Below are positions 18,573-28,449 of a stretch of DNA of 53,199 nucleotides, piece by piece. Each line of letters opens with the position of its first letter. Position 1 is the first letter of the stretch. Origin of the DNA: an uncultured bacterium (GTDB taxonomy: Bacteria > Bacteroidota > Bacteroidia > Bacteroidales > Bacteroidaceae); contig CALZUQ010000014.1 of assembly GCA_945829425.1 (NCBI GenBank), positions 1 to 53,199 of the forward strand, given 5' to 3'. Position numbers and translations under genes: made by a program. The notes under the pieces are model-generated. The model was not told the DNA's origin and did no database searches. It saw nothing but the letters and a program-made list of their open reading frames with translations.

Positions 18573-21500
18573 ATGAAAAAGACAATAGTATTTATCTTTT
18601 CGCTTCTCTTCTCGCTCTCCGCAATGTCGCAGGAGATACCTGAAGCATTGATGCAGGAGATTTATGAAGAGGTGCAGTCACCTTATAAATATGGTATGGT
18701 TGTGGCTCCCGCTGACAACGGGCATAAGATAGACTGCCCTACGGTATATCATGAGGGAGACAAATGGTACATGACATACGTGGTGTACAATGGCAGTGAC
18801 GGACTGGACGGCAGGGGGTATACCACATGGTTGGCGGAAAGCGACGACCTGCTACATTGGAAGACTCTCGGATGTCTTTTAGACTATAAGGACAGCGGAT
18901 GGGACATGAACCAGCGAGGAGGCTTCCCGTCGCTTGTTGACTGGAGGTGGAACGGTGACTACCGCATGGCGAAATATAAGAATAAATACTGGATGACATA
19001 CCTCGGAGGAGAGGGTACGGGGTATGAGGGCGTGAGAGCGCCTTTGTACCTTGGACAGGCATGGACAACAGGACCCATTACTTCGGCGCATGAGTGGGAG
19101 GCTTCAGATAAACCTCTCATGCACGTCAACGACAAAGATGCACAATGGTGGGAGAAACTCATACAGTACAAGAGTCTTGTTTACGAAGACTCGAGGCGCA
19201 CGCTGGGCTCACGTTTCGTGATGTTCTATAATGCCGGTGGCATAAACCCAGCCAACAACCATAAGGCGGAGCGCATAGGCATAGCGTTGTCTAATGACAT
19301 GAAGAAATGGAAGAGATACGAAGGAAACCCGGTATTCGCACAAGAGGTTCCTGGCATAATAACGGGTGATGCTCAGATTGCAGACTTCACAGAATGGGAA
19401 GGAAACAGCGTAGACGGAAAGCGTGAGCCTCTGTATGTGATGTTCTATTTCTCTGCTTATAATCCTACTCGTAAATATAACGCGTTCAACACCTTCGCTG
19501 TGTCGCGCAATCTCGTAAATTGGAATAAATGGGAGGGCAAGGACCTTGTTTATCCCACCAAAGACTATGACGAAATGTTTGCACACAAGAGTTACGTGCT
19601 GAAGCATAACGGTGTGGTATATCACTTTTATTGTGCGGTAAACAACGCTGGACAGAGGGGCATAGCACTGGCTACGTCAAAACCTATGGGAAAGTCCCCT
19701 GTGGCATTCCCGCAGAGAGAGAAGAAAGGAAAGAGGGAGATCCTCTCGCTTAATGAAAACTGGACAACGACGCTTCTTACAGCGAATACAGACGTAAAGG
19801 GGGCAATGACAAGAAACGTTGATATTCCTCATAACTGGGACGACTACTTCGGTTACCGCCAGATGAAACACGGAAATCTTCATGGCTCGGCAGAGTATAA
19901 GAAGACGTTCTGCGTAGAGAAGAAGGATGGGAAACGGTATTTCCTGTTCTTTGAAGGCGTGGGAACTTATGCTACGGTAACTCTAAACGGTCATACATAC
20001 GAACGTCAGCCGGTAGGAAGGACTACATGGAGTCTTGACATCACGGAGAATCTCAAGGATGGAGAGAACCGGCTGAGCGTATTATGCGACCATCCGGAGC
20101 TCATCACGAACATGCCGTGGGTATGTGGAGGATGCTCGTCAGAGTGGGGATTCTCGGAAGGCAGCCAACCTTTGGGAATATACCGTCCGGTGTCTCTCAT
20201 AGCAACCGACGAGGTGAGGATAGAGCCTTTCGGGGTACATGTATGGAACAACAACGGGTGTGACTCAGTATTCATCAATACAGAGGTGAGGAATTACGGC
20301 TCTTCGGAAGCCGACTTTGAACTTGTCACTAACTTTAATCTCGCAAGCGGAAAGAGAGCTTTCCGGGCTGTGACGAACGTAACGCTGAAACCGGGTGAGA
20401 CAAAGGTGGTAAGCCAGGTGTCGCAGATAAGCAATGTCATGCGTTGGTCGCCGGAAGACCCATATCTGTATAAGGTAGTATCTATGATAAAACGCGACGG
20501 AAAAACGACAGACCAGACAGAGACACCGTACGGAATAAGGGATATAAGATGGGTGAGAGGAGAAGATGCTCCAGGATTCTTCATGAACGGAAAACGTATA
20601 TTCATAAATGGTACATGTGACTATGAGCACCTACTCGGAGGGGGACATGCCTTCTCGTCAGAACAGATTGAGTCAAGGATGAAGTTGATACGTCAGGCTG
20701 GGTTCAATGCTTTCAGAGAGGCACACCAGCCTCATAACCTCTTATATCAGAATATCCTCGACAGAGATGGAATGTTGTTCTGGAGCCAGTTCTCGGCACA
20801 TATATGGTATGACACACCGGCTTTCAGAGAGAATTTCAAGACGTTCTTGAGACAGTGGGTGAAAGAACGCAGAAATTCTCCGAGCCTGATACTCTGGGGA
20901 CTGCAGAACGAGTCTACGCTGCCTAAAGACTTCGCAGAAGAGTGTTCTGACATTATACGCGAGATGGACCCTACCTGTGCTCTTGCGCCTAATGCCTCGG
21001 GACGTCTCGTCACGACATGCAACGGTGGTGAGGGTTCTGACTGGAACGTCATACAGAACTGGAGCGGGACATACGGAGGTACGGCATTGGAATATGACAA
21101 AGAGATGAAACGCCCTGACCAACTGCTAAACGGTGAGTATGGGGCATGGAGAACGATAGGCTTGCACAGCGAGGCTCCTCTTGACGTACTGCGTAAGGAG
21201 AAGGCATACAGCGAGGAGCGTGCTACTGACCTTATGGAGACGAAGGTGAGACTGGCAGAGGAGGCGAAAGACAGTATATGCGGCCATTTCCAATGGATAT
21301 TTACCACGCATGACAATCCGGGACGTGTGCAACCGGATGAGGCGTACCGAATGGCAGACAAGATAGGACCGATAAACTATAAGGGGCTGACAACGGTTTG
21401 GGAACAGCCGGCGGATATGTATTTCATGTATAGGGCAAACTATGTATCGCCGGAGGAAGACCCTATGGTATATATAAACTCACACACATGGGCTGACAGG

Positions 21501-22817
21501 TTTAAGAAGACTGGGCCAAGGAGGACTGATATCGCAGTATATAGCAACTGTGACAGCGTACGCCTTTTTAACAGCGGTGACGAAACGGTGTATCTCGGTA
21601 GGAAGCGTAACGCACACAAGAAGGGAACGCACATGCTCTGGGAAAACAGAGAGGTGAGATACAATGTCTTGAAGGCAGTAGGATATTACCAGGGCAAGGC
21701 GGTGGCTGAGGATGTTATACTTCTTGAAGGTCTTCCACAGGCTCCTGGCTTTGAGACTTTATACGCCCCTTCTGCTGTAGTGCCGGTAGCTGCGGATAAC
21801 AACAAGGAGATTTTGAGGCCTTCAGAAGGAAACTATATCCTCAGGATGAACTGCGGTGGTGATGAATATACGGACTCTTATGGGAAAGTTTGGCAGTGTG
21901 ACGATATGACGTACAGCACATCGTGGGGGGATGACTTTGCTGCGAAAGACACCCTACAGGACGTGCTTGACATTCAGAGGGCCAAGGCTTCACAGGGCTT
22001 GGTGCATGTACCGATTCACGGCACAAGGGACTGGACGCTGTTCCAGTCGTTCAGGTACGGACGTCACAAACTGGCATATCAGGTGCCGGTGCCGAACGGA
22101 AGATATACCGTAGAACTGTTCTTCGCTGAGCCGTGGCTCGGAATCGGCGACGGCATAAAGGGTGACCATGAGGGGCAGAGGGTATTCTCGGTGGACATCA
22201 ACGGCAAGAAAGTGTTGAGCGATTTAGACATCTGGGCGGAAGCAGGATATGCCGGGGCATTAAAGAAAACCGTCGAGGCGGAGGTGAAGAATGGTATTCT
22301 GACAATTTCTTTCCCAGAGGTGAAGGCGGGTGAGGCTGTCCTTTCTGCTTTTGCCGTAGTAGGCAAGGAAGGGGTGAAAACGTTAAAGGCACAGCGTGAC
22401 GGAGTATGGAAGGAGATAGAAGAAAACAGGGTGGAACGCCTGCCAAAAGAGATGCTTCCAGCTGACGAGGAGGCTTTCCCGGCAAGCCGCTATACTCCGG
22501 AGAAGAACCTACGTGCAAAGGACAAGAGCGAGACGATGTTCGTCATAACCCCAGGCGTAGCGCGTGAGTACGCTCTCCGTTTCAGATATAGGAATAATGG
22601 TGCTCCGGTAAAGGCGCAGATGCGTGTCATTGACGAGAAGGGCATCGTTCTTGTAGACAGTGAGATTCTTTTCCCTTCACAACCTAAGAAATTCAAGATG
22701 GTGAGCACAACAACAGGAACTCAGATAAACGCAGGAAAGTACCATCTGCAATTGCTGCAACCTGGTACGGGAAAGGCCATAAAGGGTGTGGAATTTGAGT
22801 ATCTTGAGGTTCAATAG
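18573..22817 (+). CDS. GH43-like / GH2 / malectin multidomain glycosidase
   Basis: The product has 1414 residues, with a signal peptide ending at 'LSAMSQ'. Residues about 25-385 look like a five-bladed GH43-type propeller ('IDCPTVYHEGDKWYMTY', repeated 'YWMTYLGGEG' strands). Residues about 395-900 are GH2: a jelly-roll ('NVDIPHNWDDYFGYRQ'), an Ig-like domain and a TIM barrel. Acid/base Glu780 lies in 'GLQNES' and nucleophile Glu855 in 'LNGEYGAWR'. After a beta-sandwich, residues about 1090-1250 look like a malectin-type carbohydrate-binding domain ('RVFSVDINGKKVLSDLDIW'), and a further C-terminal beta domain ends the protein. The two catalytic modules could cut adjacent linkages in one side chain. 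The GH43-like module may bind rather than cut, since I cannot place its catalytic acids. It has a leader with tandem repeats and lies 38 bases before the next GH2 gene. Confidence 0.82.
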   Translation: MKKTIVFIFSLLFSLSAMSQEIPEALMQEIYEEVQSPYKYGMVVAPADNGHKIDCPTVYHEGDKWYMTYVVYNGSDGLDGRGYTTWLAESDDLLHWKTLGCLLDYKDSGWDMNQRGGFPSLVDWRWNGDYRMAKYKNKYWMTYLGGEGTGYEGVRAPLYLGQAWTTGPITSAHEWEASDKPLMHVNDKDAQWWEKLIQYKSLVYEDSRRTLGSRFVMFYNAGGINPANNHKAERIGIALSNDMKKWKRYEGNPVFAQEVPGIITGDAQIADFTEWEGNSVDGKREPLYVMFYFSAYNPTRKYNAFNTFAVSRNLVNWNKWEGKDLVYPTKDYDEMFAHKSYVLKHNGVVYHFYCAVNNAGQRGIALATSKPMGKSPVAFPQREKKGKREILSLNENWTTTLLTANTDVKGAMTRNVDIPHNWDDYFGYRQMKHGNLHGSAEYKKTFCVEKKDGKRYFLFFEGVGTYATVTLNGHTYERQPVGRTTWSLDITENLKDGENRLSVLCDHPELITNMPWVCGGCSSEWGFSEGSQPLGIYRPVSLIATDEVRIEPFGVHVWNNNGCDSVFINTEVRNYGSSEADFELVTNFNLASGKRAFRAVTNVTLKPGETKVVSQVSQISNVMRWSPEDPYLYKVVSMIKRDGKTTDQTETPYGIRDIRWVRGEDAPGFFMNGKRIFINGTCDYEHLLGGGHAFSSEQIESRMKLIRQAGFNAFREAHQPHNLLYQNILDRDGMLFWSQFSAHIWYDTPAFRENFKTFLRQWVKERRNSPSLILWGLQNESTLPKDFAEECSDIIREMDPTCALAPNASGRLVTTCNGGEGSDWNVIQNWSGTYGGTALEYDKEMKRPDQLLNGEYGAWRTIGLHSEAPLDVLRKEKAYSEERATDLMETKVRLAEEAKDSICGHFQWIFTTHDNPGRVQPDEAYRMADKIGPINYKGLTTVWEQPADMYFMYRANYVSPEEDPMVYINSHTWADRFKKTGPRRTDIAVYSNCDSVRLFNSGDETVYLGRKRNAHKKGTHMLWENREVRYNVLKAVGYYQGKAVAEDVILLEGLPQAPGFETLYAPSAVVPVAADNNKEILRPSEGNYILRMNCGGDEYTDSYGKVWQCDDMTYSTSWGDDFAAKDTLQDVLDIQRAKASQGLVHVPIHGTRDWTLFQSFRYGRHKLAYQVPVPNGRYTVELFFAEPWLGIGDGIKGDHEGQRVFSVDINGKKVLSDLDIWAEAGYAGALKKTVEAEVKNGILTISFPEVKAGEAVLSAFAVVGKEGVKTLKAQRDGVWKEIEENRVERLPKEMLPADEEAFPASRYTPEKNLRAKDKSETMFVITPGVAREYALRFRYRNNGAPVKAQMRVIDEKGIVLVDSEILFPSQPKKFKMVSTTTGTQINAGKYHLQLLQPGTGKAIKGVEFEYLEVQ

Positions 22818-22855
22818 TGGATAATAGAATGCCATAAACTAATTTTCTCAAAACA

Positions 22856-25800
22856 ATGAATATAAAGTATTTCTCTATTCTTGCAGTATCTCTCTTGACT
22901 TCATTACATGTTGCTGCTCAGCGACACGATTGGGAGAACGAGGCAGTGATACAGAAAAACAGGCAGCCTGCCCGTGCTTATTTCTTTCCTTACGCTGTAA
23001 AGAAAGGTGACAGGGAGATGACACTTAACGGGACGTGGAAGTTCAGGTGGGCTCCTAATCCGGAGAAACTGCCGTCAGCAGAATGGACTACAATAAACGT
23101 TCCTTCCAATTGGGAGGTAAACGGCTTCGGCACTCCGATATACTCGTCTTCCGGCTATACCTTTAAGGTTGAACCGCCGTTTGTCATGAAAGAGCCAAAA
23201 GAGGCTTACACCTCTTTTGTGGAGCGAAACCCTTCAGGAGAGTATTACCGTTCTTTCACTCTTCCTCTGGCGTGGCATTCTGATGGCGGCCATACTTTCC
23301 TGCGCTTCGACGGGGTGATGTCTGCATTCTATGTCTATGTTAATGGAAAGGAAGTGGGGTATTCGCAAGGTAGTAACCACCCTTCTGAATTCGACATAAC
23401 GGAGTATCTTAAAGAAGGGGATAACGAGCTGCGCCTCATAGTATTTAAATACAGCGATGGGTCGTATCTCGAAGATCAGGATGCGTGGAGGTTCGGAGGC
23501 GTACACCGTGATGTTACGTTATATCATACTCCTGCCGTACGTCTCCGTGACTATACCGTAAGAACCATTGCGGCAGACGATACATACCGTAACTTCTTCT
23601 TGCAGCTTAATCCGGTATTACAGTCGTTCAGTGGTGAGAAAGGGGAGGGCTACAAGGTGCTTGCCGTTCTTTATGATGATGAAGGCAAAGAAACAGCACA
23701 GATGTCTGCCGACGCTCTTGATATACTTAACCTCGACCATAAGGCTGGGGTTATGAACGAATGGTTTCCACAAAGAGGAAAAAGGAAGTTCGAAAGAATG
23801 GCATGTCTTGTAAAGAACGTAAAGACATGGACGGCGGAGACGCCGTATCTCTATACTTTGAAGATAACTCTTGTCGCTCCTGACGGAAAGAATATAGAGA
23901 ATATCGTGCAGAATGTAGGCTTCAGACAGTTGGAGATAAAAGACGGCATGTTCCTCGTTAACGGGAAGCAGGTGCGTTTCAGAGGCGTAAATCGTGTGGA
24001 GCATGACCCGTATACAGCACGCTATGCTACTGAGGAGCGTATGTTGCAAGATATAAGGCTAATGAAAGAGGGTAACATTAATGCAGTAAGGACGGCACAT
24101 TCTCCGGCAAATCCAAGGTGGTATGACCTGTGCGATTCACTCGGACTGTATGTCCTCGACGAGGCTGACTGTGAGAACCATGGGGTTCGCGGAGAGTTGA
24201 CCTCTACACCGGCATGGAATACCGCAATGATGGATCGTGTGATACGTCTCGCAGAGCGTGACAAGAATCATCCTTGTGTTGTTTTCTGGAGTCTTGGCAA
24301 CGAGAGTGGATATGGAGCGAACCATTCGGCTATGGCAGGCTGGCTTCATGAGTTTGACCCAACACGTTTCGTGCATTACGAGGGAGCACAAGGCACTACG
24401 GAAGGTTCCGTGGCAGAAGGTAAGGAAGGGGAGCCGGATCCTTCGTGCGTCGATGTCATTTCGCGTTTCTATCCTCGTGTTATGCAGGAATACCTTAACC
24501 CCGGAATGCCTGAAGGCTCAGATAAAGAACGTGCGGAGAACGCTCGCTGGGAACATCTCCTCGCCATAGCGAAGAGACAGTGGCACTTCTCTGGAGGTGT
24601 GCTTGCCGGTGTCCTTGACAAACGTCCTGTCCTGACCTCTGAATATGCTCATTGTATGGGTAACGCTTTGGGAAACTTCAAGGAATATTGGGATGAGATA
24701 TACTCAGACAGACGTATGCTGGGAGGCTTTATATGGGACTGGGTGGATCAGGGCATCATTCGCGACGGATGGGTGCATTATGGCGGTGACTTCGGAGACA
24801 AGCCAAATCTTAAAGCGTTCTGCCTGAACGGTGTTGTCAAATGCGACCGTTCACTGACATCAAAATACTATGAGGTGAAACATGTCTATGCTCCTGTGCA
24901 GTTCTCACGTCATAATGGGAAGATATATATAATAAATCGACATAGCCATGCTGACCTCAGCGGATATAATCTTACCGCTACGGTTTTGGTAAACGGAAAG
25001 AAGGGGAAGCCGATCTCTGTCGAGATACCTCAGGTGTCGCCAGGGGACAGTGTCGTTCTCTCATCACTCGCAACGACATTAGAGAGTGTTGCGAAAAAGG
25101 GTGATATAAGGCTGAACCTTTTAGTAAAAAATAATGAGTCTGGGGTGACGGTGATTGAAGAGCAGTTCCCGATTAAAGGATCGGTGCTGGACTTCCTCTT
25201 GTCTCTGAAAAAAACAAAGACAAAGCGAAATACTCTCGTCGGTTCACCATTAGAGGGTATAAAGGCTTCTTTCTTCCGTGCTCCTACCGACAACGATAAG
25301 TCGTTCGGAAACTGGTTGGCGAAGGATTGGACTAAGAACAATATTGCTACGCCAGAGGTAAGCATGGTAAGCATGAAAGACATTGACGAGATGACGAAGG
25401 AAAAAGTTGAGGAATACCGCTTTGTCAATGGTTCAGTACTCGTTACTATGACTACGAAAATCCTTGCTGACGGTTCGGTAGATATCGTGCAGGAATATCG
25501 TTGCCAAGGCGAACTGCCGGAATTGCCACGCATGGGTATGCAGATCATGTTGCCGAAAGATTATGAGGCGATAGAGTATTATGGACGCGGTCCGTGGGAC
25601 ACATTCCCTGACCGTTGGCGCTCATGTCATGTGGGTTTATGGCACTCTACGGTAACGGAGGAATACTCTCATTTCCCCGTTCCGCAGGACTGTGGCAATC
25701 ACAGAGACTGTGCTATGGTAGTACTGAAAGGCAAAGGCGGGAAAACTTTCCGCGTCAATGCTGTGGACGCACCGTTCTCTTTCTCTGCCCTTCATTATAC

Positions 25801-25981
25801 CCCACAGGATATCTCTTCTGTGCGTCATGACCATGAGCTTGCAGAGGGAGACTATACCGTTTTGACCATCGACTGTGCAGTCCTGGGCATAGGAAACAGC
25901 AGCTGCGGTCCTGGAGTGTTGAAGAAATACAGCATAGACAAGACAAAGACACATCGGCTTCATGTCAACGTACAATTCTGA
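22856..25981 (+). CDS. GH2 beta-galactosidase, LacZ type
   Basis: The product has 1041 residues, close to the usual LacZ length, with a signal peptide ending 'LHVAAQ', so it acts in the periplasm or outside the cell. The five-domain LacZ layout is clear: jelly-roll ('WEVNGFGTPIYSS'), Ig-like, TIM barrel, second Ig-like and the C-terminal small domain ('RMGMQIMLPKDYEAIEYYGR'). The acid/base is Glu483 in 'WSLGNESGYG' and the nucleophile is Glu596 in 'TSEYAHCMGNALGNF'. Beta-galactosidase activity is expected, and a related beta-glycosidic substrate cannot be excluded. It is probably co-transcribed with the upstream GH43-like/GH2 gene and closes the glycosidase cluster. Confidence 0.9.
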   Translation: MNIKYFSILAVSLLTSLHVAAQRHDWENEAVIQKNRQPARAYFFPYAVKKGDREMTLNGTWKFRWAPNPEKLPSAEWTTINVPSNWEVNGFGTPIYSSSGYTFKVEPPFVMKEPKEAYTSFVERNPSGEYYRSFTLPLAWHSDGGHTFLRFDGVMSAFYVYVNGKEVGYSQGSNHPSEFDITEYLKEGDNELRLIVFKYSDGSYLEDQDAWRFGGVHRDVTLYHTPAVRLRDYTVRTIAADDTYRNFFLQLNPVLQSFSGEKGEGYKVLAVLYDDEGKETAQMSADALDILNLDHKAGVMNEWFPQRGKRKFERMACLVKNVKTWTAETPYLYTLKITLVAPDGKNIENIVQNVGFRQLEIKDGMFLVNGKQVRFRGVNRVEHDPYTARYATEERMLQDIRLMKEGNINAVRTAHSPANPRWYDLCDSLGLYVLDEADCENHGVRGELTSTPAWNTAMMDRVIRLAERDKNHPCVVFWSLGNESGYGANHSAMAGWLHEFDPTRFVHYEGAQGTTEGSVAEGKEGEPDPSCVDVISRFYPRVMQEYLNPGMPEGSDKERAENARWEHLLAIAKRQWHFSGGVLAGVLDKRPVLTSEYAHCMGNALGNFKEYWDEIYSDRRMLGGFIWDWVDQGIIRDGWVHYGGDFGDKPNLKAFCLNGVVKCDRSLTSKYYEVKHVYAPVQFSRHNGKIYIINRHSHADLSGYNLTATVLVNGKKGKPISVEIPQVSPGDSVVLSSLATTLESVAKKGDIRLNLLVKNNESGVTVIEEQFPIKGSVLDFLLSLKKTKTKRNTLVGSPLEGIKASFFRAPTDNDKSFGNWLAKDWTKNNIATPEVSMVSMKDIDEMTKEKVEEYRFVNGSVLVTMTTKILADGSVDIVQEYRCQGELPELPRMGMQIMLPKDYEAIEYYGRGPWDTFPDRWRSCHVGLWHSTVTEEYSHFPVPQDCGNHRDCAMVVLKGKGGKTFRVNAVDAPFSFSALHYTPQDISSVRHDHELAEGDYTVLTIDCAVLGIGNSSCGPGVLKKYSIDKTKTHRLHVNVQF

Positions 25982-26177
25982 TGTGTAACCATAGGTGGAT
26001 ATTGTTAAATCATTATCTTTTTATGGCTTTGCACTTGTTGGGGCTTTGTATGATCTTTAATAATCCGAACGTCACATTTTGCTTGTTATTTTTTCTGTAA
26101 ATGACAATTTTCAGAATAATTACAACAAAATAGTATATTTTTCTCCTATTCTCGTTGGTCGTTACGTAAAAATCATG

Positions 26178-26185
26178 TAATTTTG
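26178..26185 (+). promoter_or_regulatory. Bacteroidetes -7 box (taattttg) of the OmpA gene
   Basis: Exact TAnnTTTG match followed by cag, with ttgg at 26155-26158 as a -33 candidate at 19-bp spacing. It lies 71 bases upstream of the OmpA start. The surrounding 274-base gap is AT-rich and otherwise empty. Confidence 0.75.
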
Positions 26186-26255
26186 CAGTAAAATATATGG
26201 CGTTATCGCCAAAGTAGCAGTTTATCATTATTAATCGATTAAATAATAAGAAACA

Positions 26256-27365
26256 ATGAAAAAGCGTATTTTTTCTCTCCTCATGCTGTCAATGATGGCA
26301 TTTGGAATGGTATCTGCGCAGAACCAGCCGACAGAGCAGGTGTCTTACACTTTTAATCCACACTGGTTCTTGCAGCTTCAGGGTGGTGCACAGCACACTC
26401 TCGGTGAGGCAAAGTTCTTTGACCTCGTTTCTCCTACTGCACAGGTAGAAGTAGGTTACCAGTTCTCACCTGTTTGGGCATTACGTCTCGGTGTCAATGC
26501 TTGGCAGAGCAAAGGCGGTTGGGGCGAAGGCACAGCAAATGCTTGGGGACTTCCAAGCAACACATACAAGTGGAACTATATTGCTCCTGCTCTTGATGTG
26601 AAGTTCAACATTATCAATGCACTGTGTGGATGGAACAAGGATCGCGTATTTACTATGAATGTTATAGCAGGTGCCGGTCTCAACCTTGCGCAGTCTCTTG
26701 ATGACGCTGAGGCTATCGTAGCTAAAGACCCTACTCTTATGAAGCACTACCGCACAGGAACTTCTGTTATGCCTTTCGGACGTGCAGGTCTTGACTTCGA
26801 CTTCGCTGTCTCAAGCCGTGTCTCTCTTAACGTAGAGGCTATGGCACATATCCTCAACGACCACTACAACGGCAAGCATACTGACAATGCTGACTGGTAC
26901 TTCAATGTTCTCGCAGGTGTGAAGATTGCTCTCGGCAAGACTGTCAACAAGCATGTTACAGTTATCGGGCCAGAACCTGTTGTTGTTGAAGAGCCTGCTC
27001 CAGCTCCAGCACCAGCTCCTGTTGTGGTAGAGGAAAAGGTTGAGCCGTTCCAGTGTAATGTCTTCTTCAAGATTAACAAGACTGTAGCAGAAGCACAGGA
27101 AGTCGCTAAGGTTGCTGAGCTTGCTGAGTATATGAAGAAGTACCCGGAAACAAAGGTTACTCTCTCTGGTTATGCCGACAAGGGTACAGGTAACGCGCGT
27201 ATCAACAGCCGTCTTTCTGAGGGTCGTGTGAATTATGTCGCTAACCTCCTTCGCAACGACTACGGTATTGAGGCAGAGCGTATATACACAGAGTTCAAGG
27301 GTGATACCGTTCAGCCTTTTGCAGACAATGATTCTAACCGCGTTACTATCTGTGTTACCAAGTAA
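26256..27365 (+). CDS. OmpA-family outer-membrane protein
   Basis: The product has 369 residues. A signal peptide (about 22 residues, ending 'GMVSAQ') is followed by an eight-stranded-barrel-like region, residues about 28-230 ('HWFLQLQGGAQHTLGEAKF', 'AGLDFDFAVSSRVSLNVEAM'). A Pro/Ala/Val/Glu linker spans about residues 243-268. The C-terminal OmpA peptidoglycan-binding domain has 'YPETKVTLSGYADKGTGNA' and 'LSEGRVNYVANLL'. Its role is to tie the outer membrane to the cell wall, probably with some pore activity. It has its own strong promoter and terminator and strongly biased codons, so it is likely an abundant protein. Confidence 0.92.
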   Translation: MKKRIFSLLMLSMMAFGMVSAQNQPTEQVSYTFNPHWFLQLQGGAQHTLGEAKFFDLVSPTAQVEVGYQFSPVWALRLGVNAWQSKGGWGEGTANAWGLPSNTYKWNYIAPALDVKFNIINALCGWNKDRVFTMNVIAGAGLNLAQSLDDAEAIVAKDPTLMKHYRTGTSVMPFGRAGLDFDFAVSSRVSLNVEAMAHILNDHYNGKHTDNADWYFNVLAGVKIALGKTVNKHVTVIGPEPVVVEEPAPAPAPAPVVVEEKVEPFQCNVFFKINKTVAEAQEVAKVAELAEYMKKYPETKVTLSGYADKGTGNARINSRLSEGRVNYVANLLRNDYGIEAERIYTEFKGDTVQPFADNDSNRVTICVTK

Positions 27366-27410
27366 TTCTGGCAATAGAATACAGATGATACGTAATTAGT
27401 GTATAAAAAT

Positions 27411-27452
27411 AAAGAGGGAGTGTCAACAGAAACTGACACTCCCTCTTTTTTT
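27411..27452. terminator. Bidirectional intrinsic terminator
   Basis: Perfect 15-bp stem: 27411-27425 (aaagagggagtgtca) with 27434-27448 (tgacactccctcttt), plus T runs on both strands. It serves the OmpA gene and the convergent lipoprotein gene. It carries the shared GTGTCA/TGACAC core. Confidence 0.92.
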
Positions 27453-27626
27453 GTGGCATTAAGTACCTATTCTAAAATAATCCAACTGTACAGGTCGGAA
27501 TATCATTTCACATTTATAATGCAGGTCATCGTTCTTCAAACCTGTTATTTTCTTCACTTTCTCTCGTGTGGATTTATCACAGCCATCCGCTATATCTGTT
27601 GTGTAATGTATGTCATGCTGACGATG

Positions 27627-28199
27627 TTACTTTATGCGCAGTATTCTCTTAGGCTTTTCAGACTTTATGCTGTCGGTTGTTGCCCGTGATGTGAGGTCAT
27701 CAGGAAGAATGGTGTTTTTTCTTGAGTAGTCCCATGGCTCCCATCCCCAGACATAGTCATCCCAGTTTGGTGATGAGGTGTGAATGAGAGAGAAATTCAC
27801 CCTATTGCCGTTGTCGTATATAACACCTTTAAATCGATTGTCAGAGAGATAATAGTCTTCTATGACTATCGTTGAGCCTTCTTCCCGGAAATAAACCGTT
27901 ATACGGCTGTTGTCAACCTTCCAGTTGATATGACATGCAATGTAATCCCATGGCGCGCCGCTATAGTGGTCTACCCAATATCCTGTACCTTGTGTAAACC
28001 GGAAAGGGTCAAGAAGGAATTCTATCTCGGTATAAGTAGCGTCGTAGACCCTGCCATTCCATTCTGAGGAGATATACATATTCCCCTCCCATGTCCCTTC
28101 AAGAGTTGACGCAATCGCTTCATCCTCACATGATGTGAATGATAGCGATGTCAATGCCATAAACAGCATAGTTGTTAATGATAAGATACTTTTTTTCAT
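27627..28199 (-). CDS. Small surface lipoprotein, lipocalin-like
   Basis: A 190-residue protein with signal peptide 'MKKSILSLTTMLFMA' and lipobox ending F-T-S-C (Cys24). The acidic CEDE after it favours export to the cell surface. The mature part starts 'LEGTWEGNMYI' and is rich in beta strands with many Trp and Tyr, as in small lipocalin-like or Calycin-fold lipoproteins of Bacteroidetes. The ligand is unknown. It has its own promoter at 28278-28285 and is convergent with the OmpA gene. Confidence 0.8.
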   Translation of the reverse strand: MKKSILSLTTMLFMALTSLSFTSCEDEAIASTLEGTWEGNMYISSEWNGRVYDATYTEIEFLLDPFRFTQGTGYWVDHYSGAPWDYIACHINWKVDNSRITVYFREEGSTIVIEDYYLSDNRFKGVIYDNGNRVNFSLIHTSSPNWDDYVWGWEPWDYSRKNTILPDDLTSRATTDSIKSEKPKRILRIK

Positions 28200-28277
28200 G
28201 ACGGTTGTTGGTTGTTTTTAGCGGGGAGGCTGTTCTTGCTGCCATACCCGCAGAAGTGATACTTTTTTTTCGTGTTG

Positions 28278-28285
28278 CAAAGGTA
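28278..28285 (-). promoter_or_regulatory. Bacteroidetes -7 box (tacctttg) of the small lipoprotein gene
   Basis: The minus strand reads tacctttgc, the classic Bacteroides form, 79 bases upstream of the start at 28199. No clear -33 TTTG is visible. Confidence 0.65.
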
Positions 28286-28449
28286 GATAATAATAATGTA
28301 AGTAGCAAGAGGAGAAACCCTATTACCAAAGGTGATACTCCTAAATTCTATTATCCCAATGGAGATGTTCTTAATGGCAACACCTACAAGCACTCATGCT
28401 TTGCAATCTTCATTCCTCTCGGCACTCGCTATAAAGATGTATTACATCC

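Noticed and set aside
11449..25981. SusC/SusD pair or hybrid two-component regulator in the glycosidase cluster
   Set aside because: I looked for TonB-receptor, SusD-lipoprotein and regulator frames in this stretch on both strands and found none.
27399..27689. Plus-strand 96-residue frame after the OmpA gene
   Set aside because: It begins inside the terminator region and overlaps the end of the convergent lipoprotein gene. It has no signal or domain.
28205..28449. Plus-strand frame 'GDTPKFYYPNGDVLNGNTYK...' in the gap before the epimerase gene
   Set aside because: It might be a gene remnant, but it has no family match I recognise, runs into the epimerase gene antisense and overlaps the lipoprotein promoter. 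I leave it as unexplained sequence.
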